Shown piece by piece: positions 1-9,400 of a DNA stretch of 64,000 nucleotides (positions are counted from its first letter, which is position 1; every line of letters begins with the position of its first letter). The notes below the pieces were generated by a model. The model was not told the DNA's origin. It did not search any database and worked only from the letters and a program-made list of their open reading frames with translations. The position numbers and the translations under genes were made by a program. The DNA comes from Methanomassiliicoccales archaeon RumEn M1 (GTDB lineage Archaea > Thermoplasmatota > Thermoplasmata > Methanomassiliicoccales > Methanomassiliicoccaceae). Where the stretch lies: contig LJKK01000092.1 of the NCBI GenBank assembly GCA_001421185.1, positions 26,537 to 90,536 on the forward strand, in the 5' to 3' direction.

Positions 1-250
1 TGCGGTGCACACCAGCGGCCTGTCGGCCGAGGACGCCGAGACGCTGTTCGATGTGTGCGATGTCATCACCGCCTGCGCCTCGAGGGCGGTGCGCGATGCC
101 GCCCGGAGGAGGGCGCTATATCAGGTAGGGAACAAGGTGCCCATCTACGCCGCCTCACTGTGGGGAGAGGTGCTCCTCAAGACGCGAGTGGAGATGCTGG
201 GGCGGCCGAACGTCACCTCGCCCGAGGAGCCGCCTCATCCGCTGTTCTAG
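1..250 (+). CDS. Methanogenesis marker protein 8-like (DUF2099), C-terminal end
   Basis: This is the last 82 or so codons of a gene that begins left of the window; the frame is open to base 2, so the GTG at 5 need not be the start. The visible part carries the segments HTSGLS, VITACASRAVRD and QVGNKVPIYAAS, which match my memory of the C-terminal part of the methanogenesis marker 8 family. That family is largely confined to methanogens and relatives, and its biochemical role is not established. The gene ends four bases into the stop of the convergent PIN gene. The assignment rests on recalled family sequence, not a search. Confidence 0.65.
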   Translation, partial: AVHTSGLSAEDAETLFDVCDVITACASRAVRDAARRRALYQVGNKVPIYAASLWGEVLLKTRVEMLGRPNVTSPEEPPHPLF

Positions 251-600
251 AAGTCGAACCCCAGATGGCTTCCCCCGCGGAGCAAGATGACCTTGATCCT
301 CCTCTCGCGCAGGCGGCCGATGAGGGCCCGGTCGTTGGTGACGACGTAGGCGTCATGCTTCTCGGCCAGCTCTATCACCGACTGGTCGCCGGTGGCCTCG
401 GTGTCGACCACCTTGTAGTGGAACGCCAGGCCGATGGCCGCGCGGGCGTGCTTGCTGGGAGAACGCTTCAGCTCGCCGATGAGCGGTCCGGGGACGAGGA
501 CCTCGCAATTGCCCAGCAGGGAGCGCAGCTGGGCATCTAGATTGATGGAGCGTTCAAAAGGAAGGAGGAGGGCGTTGGTGTCGAGCACGACGACCGGCAT
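247..600 (-). CDS. PIN-domain ribonuclease-like protein
   Basis: A 117-residue PIN domain protein. The four acidic residues expected of a metal-dependent PIN nuclease are present: D7 (LDTN motif), E43, D72 and D90 (TNDR). I start it at the ATG at 600; the frame is open further upstream but runs into the aIF2gamma gene. It follows aIF2gamma by seven bases, so it is very likely co-transcribed with S6e and aIF2gamma, an arrangement often seen in archaea. The linkage to translation genes favours a housekeeping RNA-processing nuclease of the Fcf1/Nob1 class over a VapC toxin, and no antitoxin-like gene lies beside it. The substrate is unknown. Confidence 0.85.
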   Translation of the reverse strand: MPVVVLDTNALLLPFERSINLDAQLRSLLGNCEVLVPGPLIGELKRSPSKHARAAIGLAFHYKVVDTEATGDQSVIELAEKHDAYVVTNDRALIGRLRERRIKVILLRGGSHLGFDF

Positions 601-607
601 GCCCACC

Positions 608-1831
608 CTACTCGATGATACCGTACCCGATGAGGCGCCACTTGCCCGATATGCGGCGGGATATGGCGACCCTCTGTCCAACGTCGGCGCAGACGGGGAT
701 CTTGAGCGTCACTTCCGACTCGTTGCCACGGGCCGAGGTCACGACGCCCACCGTGGTGGCGGTGCCGATGCTGAGCATGAGCGGCTCGTTGGTCTTGATG
801 TTCTCCACTGTCAGGTCCTCGGCGGTTCCGACCACCCTTTCCAGCAGGTGAGTGGTCATGGTGAACTTGTGGAGCACCGGAGGCAGTGTTCCGGGCTTGC
901 CGAGCACGCGCCCCGTAACGCCGTCCGACTTGGTCAGCGAGGGGTCCAGCTTGGTCCCGATGGCGATCAGGCCGCCGGGAAGGGCCTTGTCCAGGGAGAT
1001 GCTCCCGCTGTGGAGCGACGATATCGTGGTGGTGATGCGCTCGTAGGTCGTCTTGCCTCCCGCCTCGACCTTGCGTCCCGGCAGGATCTCGATCTCGTCC
1101 CCCACCTCCAGGGTCCCCTGGGTCAGGGAACCGCCCAGCACCCCTCCCTTTATGGACCGGGGCTCCGAGCCGGGGATGTTGATGTCGAACGAGCGGGCCA
1201 CGAACATGCGCGGCTCTTCGTCGGCCGAGGAGCGGTTCGTGGGTATGTATCTCTCGATGGTCTCGATGAGCTTGTCGATGTTGACATCGTGGTGCGCCGA
1301 GACCGGGATGATCGGGGCGTCCTCGGCGATGGTGCCCTTGACGAACTTCTTGATGGCCCGGTAGTTCTCCATCGCCTCTTCCTTGGTCACGATGTCGACC
1401 TTGTTCTGCACGATGATTATCTTCTCCACACCGATGATGGACAGAGCCATCAGATGCTCCTCGGTCTGGGGCTGGGGGCAGGGCTCGTTGGCCGCTATCA
1501 GCAGGAGAGCGCCTTGCATCATGGCCGCTCCCGACAGCATGGTGGCCATCAGGGTCTCGTGACCCGGGGCGTCGACCAGCGAGATGGCCCGGAGGAACTT
1601 GGCGTCCCCTCCGCACTCGGGACAGGTCGGCGCGTTGGTGTACTTCTCACAGTCGTTGCACTTGTAGAATGCAGCGTCAGCATAGCCCAGCCTGATGGAG
1701 ATGCCCCTCTTGATCTCCTCGGAATGGCGGTCGGTCCACTCCCCGCTCAGCGCCTTGGTGAGCGTCGTCTTGCCGTGGTCGACGTGACCGATCATGCCGA
1801 TGTTGATCTCAGGCTGCTGGCTGATCTTCAT
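608..1831 (-). CDS. eif2g: Translation initiation factor aIF2 subunit gamma
   Basis: GTPase subunit of the archaeal initiation factor that carries methionyl-initiator tRNA to the small ribosomal subunit. The 407-residue protein has the G1 loop GHVDHGKT (15-22), DAPG (87-90), NKVD (143-146) and a zinc knuckle with C58, C61, C70 and C73, all diagnostic of the gamma subunit. Two beta-barrel domains follow, and the length is normal. Its ATG overlaps the stop of S6e by one base (TAATG), which implies translational coupling. The alpha and beta subunits are not in this window. Confidence 0.97.
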   Translation of the reverse strand: MKISQQPEINIGMIGHVDHGKTTLTKALSGEWTDRHSEEIKRGISIRLGYADAAFYKCNDCEKYTNAPTCPECGGDAKFLRAISLVDAPGHETLMATMLSGAAMMQGALLLIAANEPCPQPQTEEHLMALSIIGVEKIIIVQNKVDIVTKEEAMENYRAIKKFVKGTIAEDAPIIPVSAHHDVNIDKLIETIERYIPTNRSSADEEPRMFVARSFDINIPGSEPRSIKGGVLGGSLTQGTLEVGDEIEILPGRKVEAGGKTTYERITTTISSLHSGSISLDKALPGGLIAIGTKLDPSLTKSDGVTGRVLGKPGTLPPVLHKFTMTTHLLERVVGTAEDLTVENIKTNEPLMLSIGTATTVGVVTSARGNESEVTLKIPVCADVGQRVAISRRISGKWRLIGYGIIE

Positions 1832-2229
1832 TACTTCTTCTCCTCGGTCGGGGTGAGCAGCTCTTCGATGGGCTTGGAGCCCTCCTGAGAGATGACCATG
1901 TTGATCTGCACCGTCTCGGGCCCCACGGTGTTGCCGCGGATGTTCTTCCGGCGCCTGAGACCGGGCTCGGTGGAATGGAAACCTACGCTGTCGGTGAGGA
2001 GGATCTTCTTGCGCCTGGAACCGGGAAGGTCGCTGCGCATGGGCAGTCCGTCCTTGTCGCTTCCGCCCCTGATCGTCAGCTTGTAGCTTGGAAGACCTAC
2101 GAAGATTCCGTCTACGACATCCCCGATCTTCTTGCCGATCAAGGAGTTGGCATGGTGCCCTGAGACCGGCACCTGATAGGACTTGCCGGACTTCACATCA
2201 TTGATGACCGCTTTGAATTCAACCATCAT
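1831..2229 (-). CDS. rps6e: Ribosomal protein S6e
   Basis: Small-subunit ribosomal protein of the archaeal/eukaryotic S6e family, about 132 residues. The N-terminal half ([44 protein letters not shown]) is the family core, followed by a basic [10 protein letters not shown] stretch. The frame is open upstream to 2493, but that extension is unlike any S6e. There are two tandem ATG codons at 2229 and 2226; the AGGTGA sequence lies only one base before the first, so the second is an equally good start. First gene of the S6e-aIF2gamma-PIN unit. Confidence 0.95.
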   Translation of the reverse strand: MMVEFKAVINDVKSGKSYQVPVSGHHANSLIGKKIGDVVDGIFVGLPSYKLTIRGGSDKDGLPMRSDLPGSRRKKILLTDSVGFHSTEPGLRRRKNIRGNTVGPETVQINMVISQEGSKPIEELLTPTEEKK

Positions 2230-2527
2230 TTCACCTGCTGTGGGTGAACGCCTTAAGGTAGCCTTAAATAAATAACTATTGTTCGGCCCGGGGCCGTGGA
2301 TCGTCCATCTGGACCCTCCCTTTTCAGACGTCCAAGGACCTATGGGTCGCCCCCTTATTAACTCTGGCGTTTCCCAACGGTCACGCAGGGCTCCCTGCCT
2401 CGGGCCGCGCCCGGTCGCCGAGGTCGTTCGAGCGTTCTGCCGGCCTTCCGACGAGGCATGGTAAAACGCGTTCCAGGGCGAGGCCGCCCTCATTAAATCC
2501 CCCGCTAGATGATACGGTCACGATATC
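2230..2527. other. Divergent promoter region S6e / GyrI-like gene
   Basis: A gene-free stretch of 298 bases between two divergent genes. On the minus strand an A/T-rich box A candidate at 2264-2273 would start the S6e mRNA about 14 bases before its ATG. On the plus strand the ATTAAATC element at about 2492-2499 lies about 30 bases before the ATG at 2528, consistent with a very short leader. The GC-rich middle shows no RNA gene or repeat that I recognise. Confidence 0.5.
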
Positions 2528-2983
2528 ATGGGAGAATATAGGGTGATCACCACCGAGGAGCAGCCCTCCGCGGCCATCAGGGAAAAGGTCAGACATGCGG
2601 ACATCGCCGCGGCCATCGGCCGGGCCTACGGCGAGCTAGGCGAGTTCATGGCGCGCCGGGGCCTGCGCATGGTCGGGCCGCCCTTCGTCTACTATCACTC
2701 CTGGACGGGGGACGAGACCGATCTGGAATGCGGGTTCCCGGTCGAGGAGCCGTTCGAGGGGGAGGGGCGGATCAGACCGTTCACGCTGCCGTCTGTGAAG
2801 GTGGTCACAGGCGTCCACGTGGGGCCGTACCACCGGCTGATGGAGACGTACTCAGACATGGAAAGATGGATGCGCTCCCAGGGATACGAACCGTCGGGGC
2901 GCATGTGGGAGCGCTACCTCAACGAGCCGGGGAAGGTGCCGGACGAGAAGCTCATGACGGAGATCTTCTGGGAGATAAGGTAA
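2528..2983 (+). CDS. GyrI-like / effector-binding domain protein
   Basis: A 151-residue stand-alone domain related to the C-terminal effector-binding domain of AraC/MerR-type regulators and to GyrI/SbmC. Visible hallmarks are the N-terminal strand with VITTEEQPSAAI, the central TDLECGFPVEEP segment, VVTGVHVGPYHRL and a final FWEIR strand. There is no DNA-binding domain, so it probably binds small hydrophobic molecules rather than acting as a regulator itself. It is monocistronic and sits between the divergent S6e operon and the convergent glycosidase gene. The ligand is unknown. Confidence 0.75.
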   Translation: MGEYRVITTEEQPSAAIREKVRHADIAAAIGRAYGELGEFMARRGLRMVGPPFVYYHSWTGDETDLECGFPVEEPFEGEGRIRPFTLPSVKVVTGVHVGPYHRLMETYSDMERWMRSQGYEPSGRMWERYLNEPGKVPDEKLMTEIFWEIR

Positions 2984-2998
2984 GAGGTTTGAGGGGGG

Positions 2999-5532
2999 TC
3001 AGCCCTTCCTTCCCGGCAGGATCAGGCCCATGGCGACCAGGGTGATCGCCAGCATGGAGAGGCCCACCACCAGCATGATGGTGGTCGATGGCCCGCTCTT
3101 CACGGGGCTCAGGCCGACCACGGCCGTTCCTTCCGGCCCCAGCTGGAGCGCCACCATCACGCTGTGATACCCGTCCCGCGACACCGTGACCTCATAGGTC
3201 CCGGGCTCGACGTCGAGGAGGAACGTGCCGTCACCGTCCGTGACGGTCTGGTCGCCGGTGTTCAGGGCCACCACCGCGCCTGCCACCGGGCGGCCGTCGC
3301 TGTCGGTGACCACGCCTTGGCCGGCGGGAGCTCGGCGATGGTGAAGGACCACGACGTGCTCATCGCGTTCCCCGCCAGGTCGACGACCCTCACCGCTACG
3401 GTGTAGTCGATCCCCCGCAGCAGCTTGGAGGACGGGACGAACTCCAGGTTGCTGCCCTCCCAGGACACGGTTCCATCGACGCCGTCCACCACTATGGTGG
3501 CCTCCGCGATGCTCTCAGACATCGCGACGGTGATCGCGCTGGGCTTCTGCTGAACGAGGTCCCTGGGCGAGGCCGACTCGACGACGGGCGCCACGGTGTC
3601 GACGTGGAAGGTGATGCTGTCGACATAGGTCCGACCGTTGGCATATGAGCCGCGGACGCTCACCTGATGCTCGCCGTCCGACAGGGCGGCCAAGGCTATC
3701 TGCCGGGATGCGGCGTCATATGCCATCCAGTCGCCCCCGTCCACCTGCACCTCCACGCCTACCAGGGACCCAGGGTCGTCGGAGGTCCATTCCACCACCA
3801 CCGAGGTGGCGTTGGTCCTCGACCCCTGGGACGGCGAGAGTATGTCGATCGCCGGCACCGAGGTATCGACCGTGAAGGACAGTGCAACGGTTCGGGTGTT
3901 GCCGAGCGCGTCGGTCGCCTCCACCTCGGCGGTGCGAACGCCGTCCGGGAGGCTGGAGAACAGCGCCGAGGTGGCCGTGGTCGTCTCCGACCACGAGCCG
4001 CCGTCGATGCGGTAGCGGAAGTGGGCCACGCCCGATGGATCGGACGCGGACCATGCCACATGGACGGATGCCGTGTCCAGGCGCTGTCCCGCCGTGGGGG
4101 CCGTGAAGACCACCTCGGGACCGGTCCGGTCCACTGTGAACCGGACGGATGCCGTTCCGATGTTGCCTGCCCGGTCGGTGGCCGACACCTCGAACGAGTG
4201 CTCGCCGTCCGCCAGCTCGCCCATCGTCGCCGAGGTCGCGGCCGACAGGGAGGTCCACGAACCGCCATCCAGGCGGTAGCGGTATCCCGCTATGCCCGAG
4301 ACATCGGAAGCGCTCCATTCGAACGCCACCGGCCCCCTTGTCAGGAGGCCATTGGTCGGTGAGGTGATGGAGATGGCGGGCGGCACCCTATCCACGGGTT
4401 CCTCCGGCCTCTCATGGACGTCCACCAGGGAGCCTCCCCGGTACGGGTAGCCGGGCGTGCCGGTCAGCACCATCGAGGCGATGGCCTGCCCGCCAGCGTT
4501 CCATATTGCCTGCTCGGCGAAGTCGTACCGGACGATGGGATAGTCCTTGTTGAAGGCCAGTTCGCCCCAGAACAGCGGTTTGCCGTTCTGTCGGGCCCAG
4601 CCCTCGGGCAGCTGGAAGTTGTAGGCATCATAGTTGGAGCCATAATAGTGGACGTGTAGGATCTCCACTCCGATCTTGCCGACCGCCAGATCGAAATCGG
4701 CCTTGTTCCACCCGAAGAGCGAGCCCAGGGCGGCCACGCCCATGGTGCGCGGGTGGGTGGACGCTCCCTCGGTGGCCGCCACGGCGGCCTTGGCCCAGTT
4801 GTTGAAGCGGACCTTGTCGCCCTTCCAGTAGTTCTGGTTCACGTAATTGTGGTCCGGCTCGTTGAACAGGTCGTACCAGCAGATGGCATTCTCGTCCTCC
4901 AGCTCCGCCATGACGTCCCGACAATAGGCGGCATACCGAGAGAACGCCGACGAGGAGGGGTCGAACACCGAGCCAGAGCCTCCGAAGGTGAAGGTCGGGT
5001 ACTCCTGAGAGCCGGCCAGGACCAGGCTGACCCACACTCCGTGGGCCTCGGCCTGCTCGCACATGGTGCGCAGCAGTTCGATGTACGCGTCATGGTGGTT
5101 CAACCACGCATTGTATTGCAGCGATGTGCCCCAGGTGTCCCCGCATCCTATGCGCACCAGATTGCAGTCGTAGTACTGCAATAGGGCGAAATACTGGTGC
5201 CAGAAGTTCTCCGGCGTGTCGTTGGGAACGACCGGGCTCCGGACGTAATTGGGCGTGTCGGGGTTATTGAACACTGATGTCCAGCCCCTCACCCCCGTCT
5301 CACCGTTGATATAGGTCATGATGGCGAACTGCAGGGCGGTGGTATCGACGACCCCGTAGAACTTTTCCGAAGGTATGGCGCCGTCCACAAGTATGTTCGT
5401 CCCCGACACCGTCACCCGCCCGATGGCCGGAGAGGCGGATGCCGAGGGCATCTCATGCATGATCATGGCCCCAGGAAGGATCAGCCCGAGCATGATCAGC
5501 ACCGTCAATGTCTTGGCTAGTGGGCTTCGCAT
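2999..5532 (-). CDS. Surface-anchored GH5-like glycoside hydrolase with Ig-like repeats (frameshifted)
   Basis: An export signal (about residues 1-33) precedes a TIM-barrel glycosidase domain of the cellulase/mannanase type. The acid/base candidate is E225 in LFNEP and the nucleophile candidate is E324 in FWGELAF. Three Ig-like repeats of about 90 residues follow (each ending GNxxT-type, FTVD), then an SbsA-like Ig domain. The uninterrupted frame runs 5532 to 3262, but its last 16 or so codons are nonsense. One missing base in the G run at 3326-3328 (minus-strand CCC) separates it from a frame reading to 2999, which encodes a carboxypeptidase-regulatory-like beta domain and a C-terminal membrane anchor. 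The repaired product is about 843 residues and would sit on the outer cell surface. The polysaccharide substrate cannot be deduced. Confidence 0.8.
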
Positions 5533-5574
5533 AGTGCATCCCCTGATAGAAGATTCAGGCGCCGAGCGAAGGGA

Positions 5575-5584
5575 GGTATATATC
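5575..5584 (-). promoter_or_regulatory. Box A (TATA) for the glycosidase gene
   Basis: GATATATACC on the minus strand, centred about 47 bases before the ATG at 5532. An archaeal start site would fall near 5553, giving a leader of about 20 bases. Confidence 0.5.
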
Positions 5585-5902
5585 GGGCTTTCCAGCCAAT
5601 TATCAGCTAAAGTTATTTTTTAGATAATAATACTTTATAGATCGATATTCCGCTCGACCGTGAGGCTCGATGAGCAGCATCCAGACATTGCAACGTCGCC
5701 TTACGCCAGAAGGAGCCGATGACGGGGATGGCTTGTTATCATCCAGGTGAATGAGGCGTCCGTCTTTATCCTTCCTATGGAATTCATCGATATGTAATTA
5801 AATGTCATGCGATTGTCGCAACCCGACATACAGGATTCCTTCGTCATTGGACGTAACATCACGTGGAATAGTATTTCTATAGGATGTTCCTGCCACGTGC
5901 CG

Positions 5903-5915
5903 TTCCTAAAAGGAA
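5903..5915. repeat. Perfect short inverted repeat, possible operator
   Basis: TTCCT-AAA-AGGAA, two perfect five-base arms, ends 15 bases before the ATG at 5930. It lies where a repressor would block initiation or where mRNA structure could mask the ribosome site. A 13-base palindrome can occur by chance. Confidence 0.3.
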
Positions 5916-5929
5916 TAGGATGATGCGTA

Positions 5930-6331
5930 ATGACGAATGAAAGCGGCGAGATGACGAAGGAGATGATCGAGGCCCTCGCCTTCGTGGACAGTGCGATCAG
6001 GCTCGACAAGGACAAGTTTCTGGAGATGACCCGCCGCGTCAACTCCCTGATAGAATACCTGGAAGGTTCAAGGGCCAACCCGGTGACCATATACTACGTG
6101 ACAAGGGCGCTGGAAGGCTATGCCAAGGACAAGCTCATGTCGTTCGGCCGAGTGGTGGAGCGGGAGCGGCCAGAAGGTTCCTCCATCGCCTTCGAGGACA
6201 TCAAGGCGGCGGCGGACCATCTGTTCTCGATGGCGCTGGACGACGCCTCCAAGATGACCCGAGAGGAGCAGCAGGCGCTGGTGGAGCAGGCGCTGGCGCG
6301 CAAGCGGGCCAGCGAGATCGGGTACGCGTGA
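5930..6331 (+). CDS. Hypothetical helical protein
   Basis: A 133-residue, mostly helical, charged soluble protein with no signal peptide, membrane segment or cysteine pattern. I do not recognise a family. AGGA precedes the ATG by nine bases. It stands alone, followed after about 100 bases by the nuclease-helicase gene, which appears to have its own promoter. Codon use is like its neighbours, so it is probably a real gene. Confidence 0.65.
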   Translation: MTNESGEMTKEMIEALAFVDSAIRLDKDKFLEMTRRVNSLIEYLEGSRANPVTIYYVTRALEGYAKDKLMSFGRVVERERPEGSSIAFEDIKAAADHLFSMALDDASKMTREEQQALVEQALARKRASEIGYA

Positions 6332-6362
6332 CGTCGATGCTCCCGAGTTGGACCCACAGGAC

Positions 6363-6375
6363 TTAAATTAAATAT
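6363..6375 (+). promoter_or_regulatory. Box A for the nuclease-helicase gene
   Basis: TTAAATTAAATAT, strongly A/T-rich against the GC-rich background. The predicted start is near 6398, leaving a leader of about 35 bases with a GGATGGGGAA ribosome site before the ATG at 6435. Confidence 0.5.
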
Positions 6376-6434
6376 CACGAAACCGCCTGACCATCCAGTA
6401 AGCGCGGGCCCCGGCCCGCCTTCCGGATGGGGAA

Positions 6435-9400
6435 ATGACGGATCGGAACGGGGATGGTCCCGATGTCAACGTAACGGACATCGGGGACTACGTGGACAAG
6501 AAGTGTTGCGAGCGGGACCTGAAGCTGCGGCTGATCATCCGCCGGGACCCTACCTCGCTGGACCGCATGTTCCCCCATCGTCACACTATAAGGGGCACCC
6601 TGGATCCCGTTCTCGCCACGTCCGGCCGCCTGAGGGAGAGGGAGACCGAGGCGGCCCTCTCGAAGCGGATGCGATGCCTCAATCCATCCAAGGAGGACGA
6701 GGAGAACAACATCCGATGGTCCAGCCTGCTGTCCGCCCTCCGGACGCTGGAGGAGGGGGAGGAGGTCTTCGCCCGGGAGGTGGAGATAGGCCGCCGCATC
6801 GGCCGCTACCGGGTGGCGGGCAGGATGGACTTCGTCATCCTCAGCTGGAAGGACGGGCAGCCGGTGCTGCGCATCGCGGAGTGCAAGGCCAGCAGGAAGG
6901 ACAAGACCTATCACCGCATCCAGCTGGCCGCCTATCGGCTGATGGTGGAGGAGGAGCTTCGTGAGACGCCGCCGGTCATCGCCGGCAAGGTCCGGGAGGT
7001 CGTGCTGGAGGCGGCGGTGATCCGCATCGACAAGGACTCGCGCCGCACGCAGGACGTGCTGGACATACCGTCGCTGCCGCTAAGGGAGGAGATGGACGAT
7101 ATCCGCCGCCTGCTGGCCCCGGGCGGGCCGGTGGAGACTATCGACGCCACGCCGCTCGACGAGCTTAGCTTTCGTCTGGAGGAGAAGTGCGACAGCTGCG
7201 CGCACGATACGATATGCCTGCCCGAGAGCGAGCGGAGGGCGCGGCTGGAGCTGCTCGGCCTCGACCCCGTCACGGTGCGCGCCCTGCGACATGGCGGCAT
7301 CCAAGACCTTCTGGCGCTATCGGAGCTCGACCTGTCCTCCCCCCAGGCCTCGGCGGTGCGCAACACCCCGGCCTTCGGCGCCGACCTGGACGATCTGGTG
7401 AGGCGCGCCAGGGCGCGGCGCTCCACATTGCCCGAGAGGCGGAAGGACGACTACCAGGTGATGAACCTGGGCCACCATGGCATCAGCCTGTTGCCCGCCC
7501 ACCAGAACGACGCGGGCTTCCGCACCATACGGGTGTACCTCAACGTGGAGTATGATCACGTGGAGGACCGGCTGGTCGGCCTTAGCGCCCACCTCACCGA
7601 CAGCGAGCGCACGATATCCACCGTCATGTACGGCGAGGAGCCCTACCCGAGGCCGATGGAGGAGCACGAGGGTACGCTAGAGCCGATGCAGGGTGTCTAC
7701 GTCCTCAGGATGAGGGAGGAGGGCTGGAGCGGGGTCGTCGAGGATGACGACCGGGCCGAGGGAGAGATGGTCGCCTCCTTCTTCAACGGCCTGGGGAAGG
7801 CGATAGCGGCCATCGCCGGCAAGGACGAGTTCCGCCCGGTGCACTTCTACGTGTGGTCATCGAAGGAGATGACCTACCTGATCGAGTCCTGCTCCAGGGC
7901 CGGGGGGCCGCTGCTGCGCAGCCTCACCGAGCTGCTGGGCTGCCGGGAGAAATGCCGCGGCGACCTCGAGCAGCTGATATACACGTCCATGAGCGACGAG
8001 ATCTCTCGGAGCAGGGCGCTCGGCTTCACCTCGTTCAGCCTCCCCCTGGCGGCCAGCATCCGATGGTATGGCCGATCGTTCCATTGGTGTCGAGAGGTCG
8101 ACGGCGAGCCGGTCGACCTTGCCTATGCGTTCAGGCGCGACCTGTTCGACCATCGGGCGGCGCTCTACCTCACCGAGGACGGGGAATGGGCGCCCAAGGG
8201 CCGGAAGACCCCCGGCGCCCTGCGTCGGTACATGGAGGTGCACACGAGATTCCGCTCCGGCATCCCCGTGCCATACTGGTATGCCATGTGGGGCATCCTT
8301 CCCGACAAGGGCGAGTGGAAGGACCAGATGCTCCGCCGGGCCCTGGTCGACTACCGGCGCGGCGGCACTCCCAGCCTGATCAGGGCGTTCCTCATGGCCA
8401 AGTGCGAGGCGCTGCGATGGCTGGAGGAGCGCTTCGAGGCCAAGAATAGCCGGCTGGAAAAACCCATGGTCCCGGTGTACGAGCTGGAGAGCATGGAGCA
8501 CCACTTCGCCGACCGCTACGACCTGGTGAGGGCGTGCCAGGACTTCCTTCGTTTGGACCATCACCGGGACAAGAGCGAATGGCTGGCCGATCTGGCCCGC
8601 TCGCCGGCGGCCAGGGTGGCCGAGGGGACGTGCATACCGCTGCGGAACGTCCGCTTCCGCAAGGAGGGGAGGAGGATCGATCTCGAGGCGGACATCGACC
8701 TGGACAGGTTCGGCATCGGCATCCCCTCATTCCTTTCCATGTGCGGCCTGGACACCGGCATGATGCGTATCGTTCCCTACGAGGGGGGCATCGAGCGAGG
8801 GCCCAGCGCATATCAGGCGCTGTACAAGGGCGTCACGGTTAACGTCACCGAACTGGACATCCCCCAGGGCATCTTCCGGGGAGAGGTCATACCGTACAGC
8901 GACAAGGGCCGGGGCTCCGATTACATCTTGAGCTCGATGGCCCCCCAGGACGGCCTCATGCCCTTCGCGCTGGCCGGCGAGTCCAAGTCGGCGTACGTCC
9001 GCGACCGGGTGGACCGGTGGCTCGACGTGAACCGGAACGCTCCCTCGATCAGGTGGTTCGAACCCATCGAGCCCTCCGTCCCGGTCCGCGCACCGCCGTC
9101 CAGGGAGCGGTTGGAGGCGTACCACCAGGTGCTGAGGGACCTCCGATTGCGCCACCATCCCCTGGACGATGTCCAGGTCCAGGCATGCCTGGAGGGGTTG
9201 AGCTCGACCGTGCAGCTGATGCTGGGGCCGCCCGGCACGGGCAAGACCAACACCGCCTCGGCGGCCGTCATGCTCCGCCTGGCGGCCCGGCCGGGGCACA
9301 AGCTGTTCCTTCTGTCGGCCACGACGCACACGGCGGTGGACGAGCTGTGCGGGCGGCTGCGCGAGGCGGTGCCCGAGTTCAGGAAGGCCGCCGACGCGGC

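Larger units (their letters stand above)
5533..5929. other. Gene-free, partly AT-rich intergenic region
   Basis: 397 bases between the divergent glycosidase gene and the gene at 5930. The first 110 bases are AT-rich and hold the glycosidase promoter. The rest (5640-5900) has no conserved-looking frame; the 129-residue minus-strand frame 5701-6090 runs into the neighbouring gene and is not protein-like. No tRNA or small RNA was recognised. Confidence 0.45.

Noticed and set aside
247..600. VapC toxin of a toxin-antitoxin pair
   Set aside because: No antitoxin-like small gene adjoins it; it is linked to aIF2gamma as in many archaea.
434..1888. 484-codon plus-strand frame over aIF2gamma
   Set aside because: Same shadow effect; low-complexity translation opposite a well conserved GTPase.
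3645..4680. Tandem DNA repeat or CRISPR-like array in the glycosidase gene
   Set aside because: The periodicity is that of Ig-like protein repeats of about 90 residues; the DNA copies are diverged and in frame.
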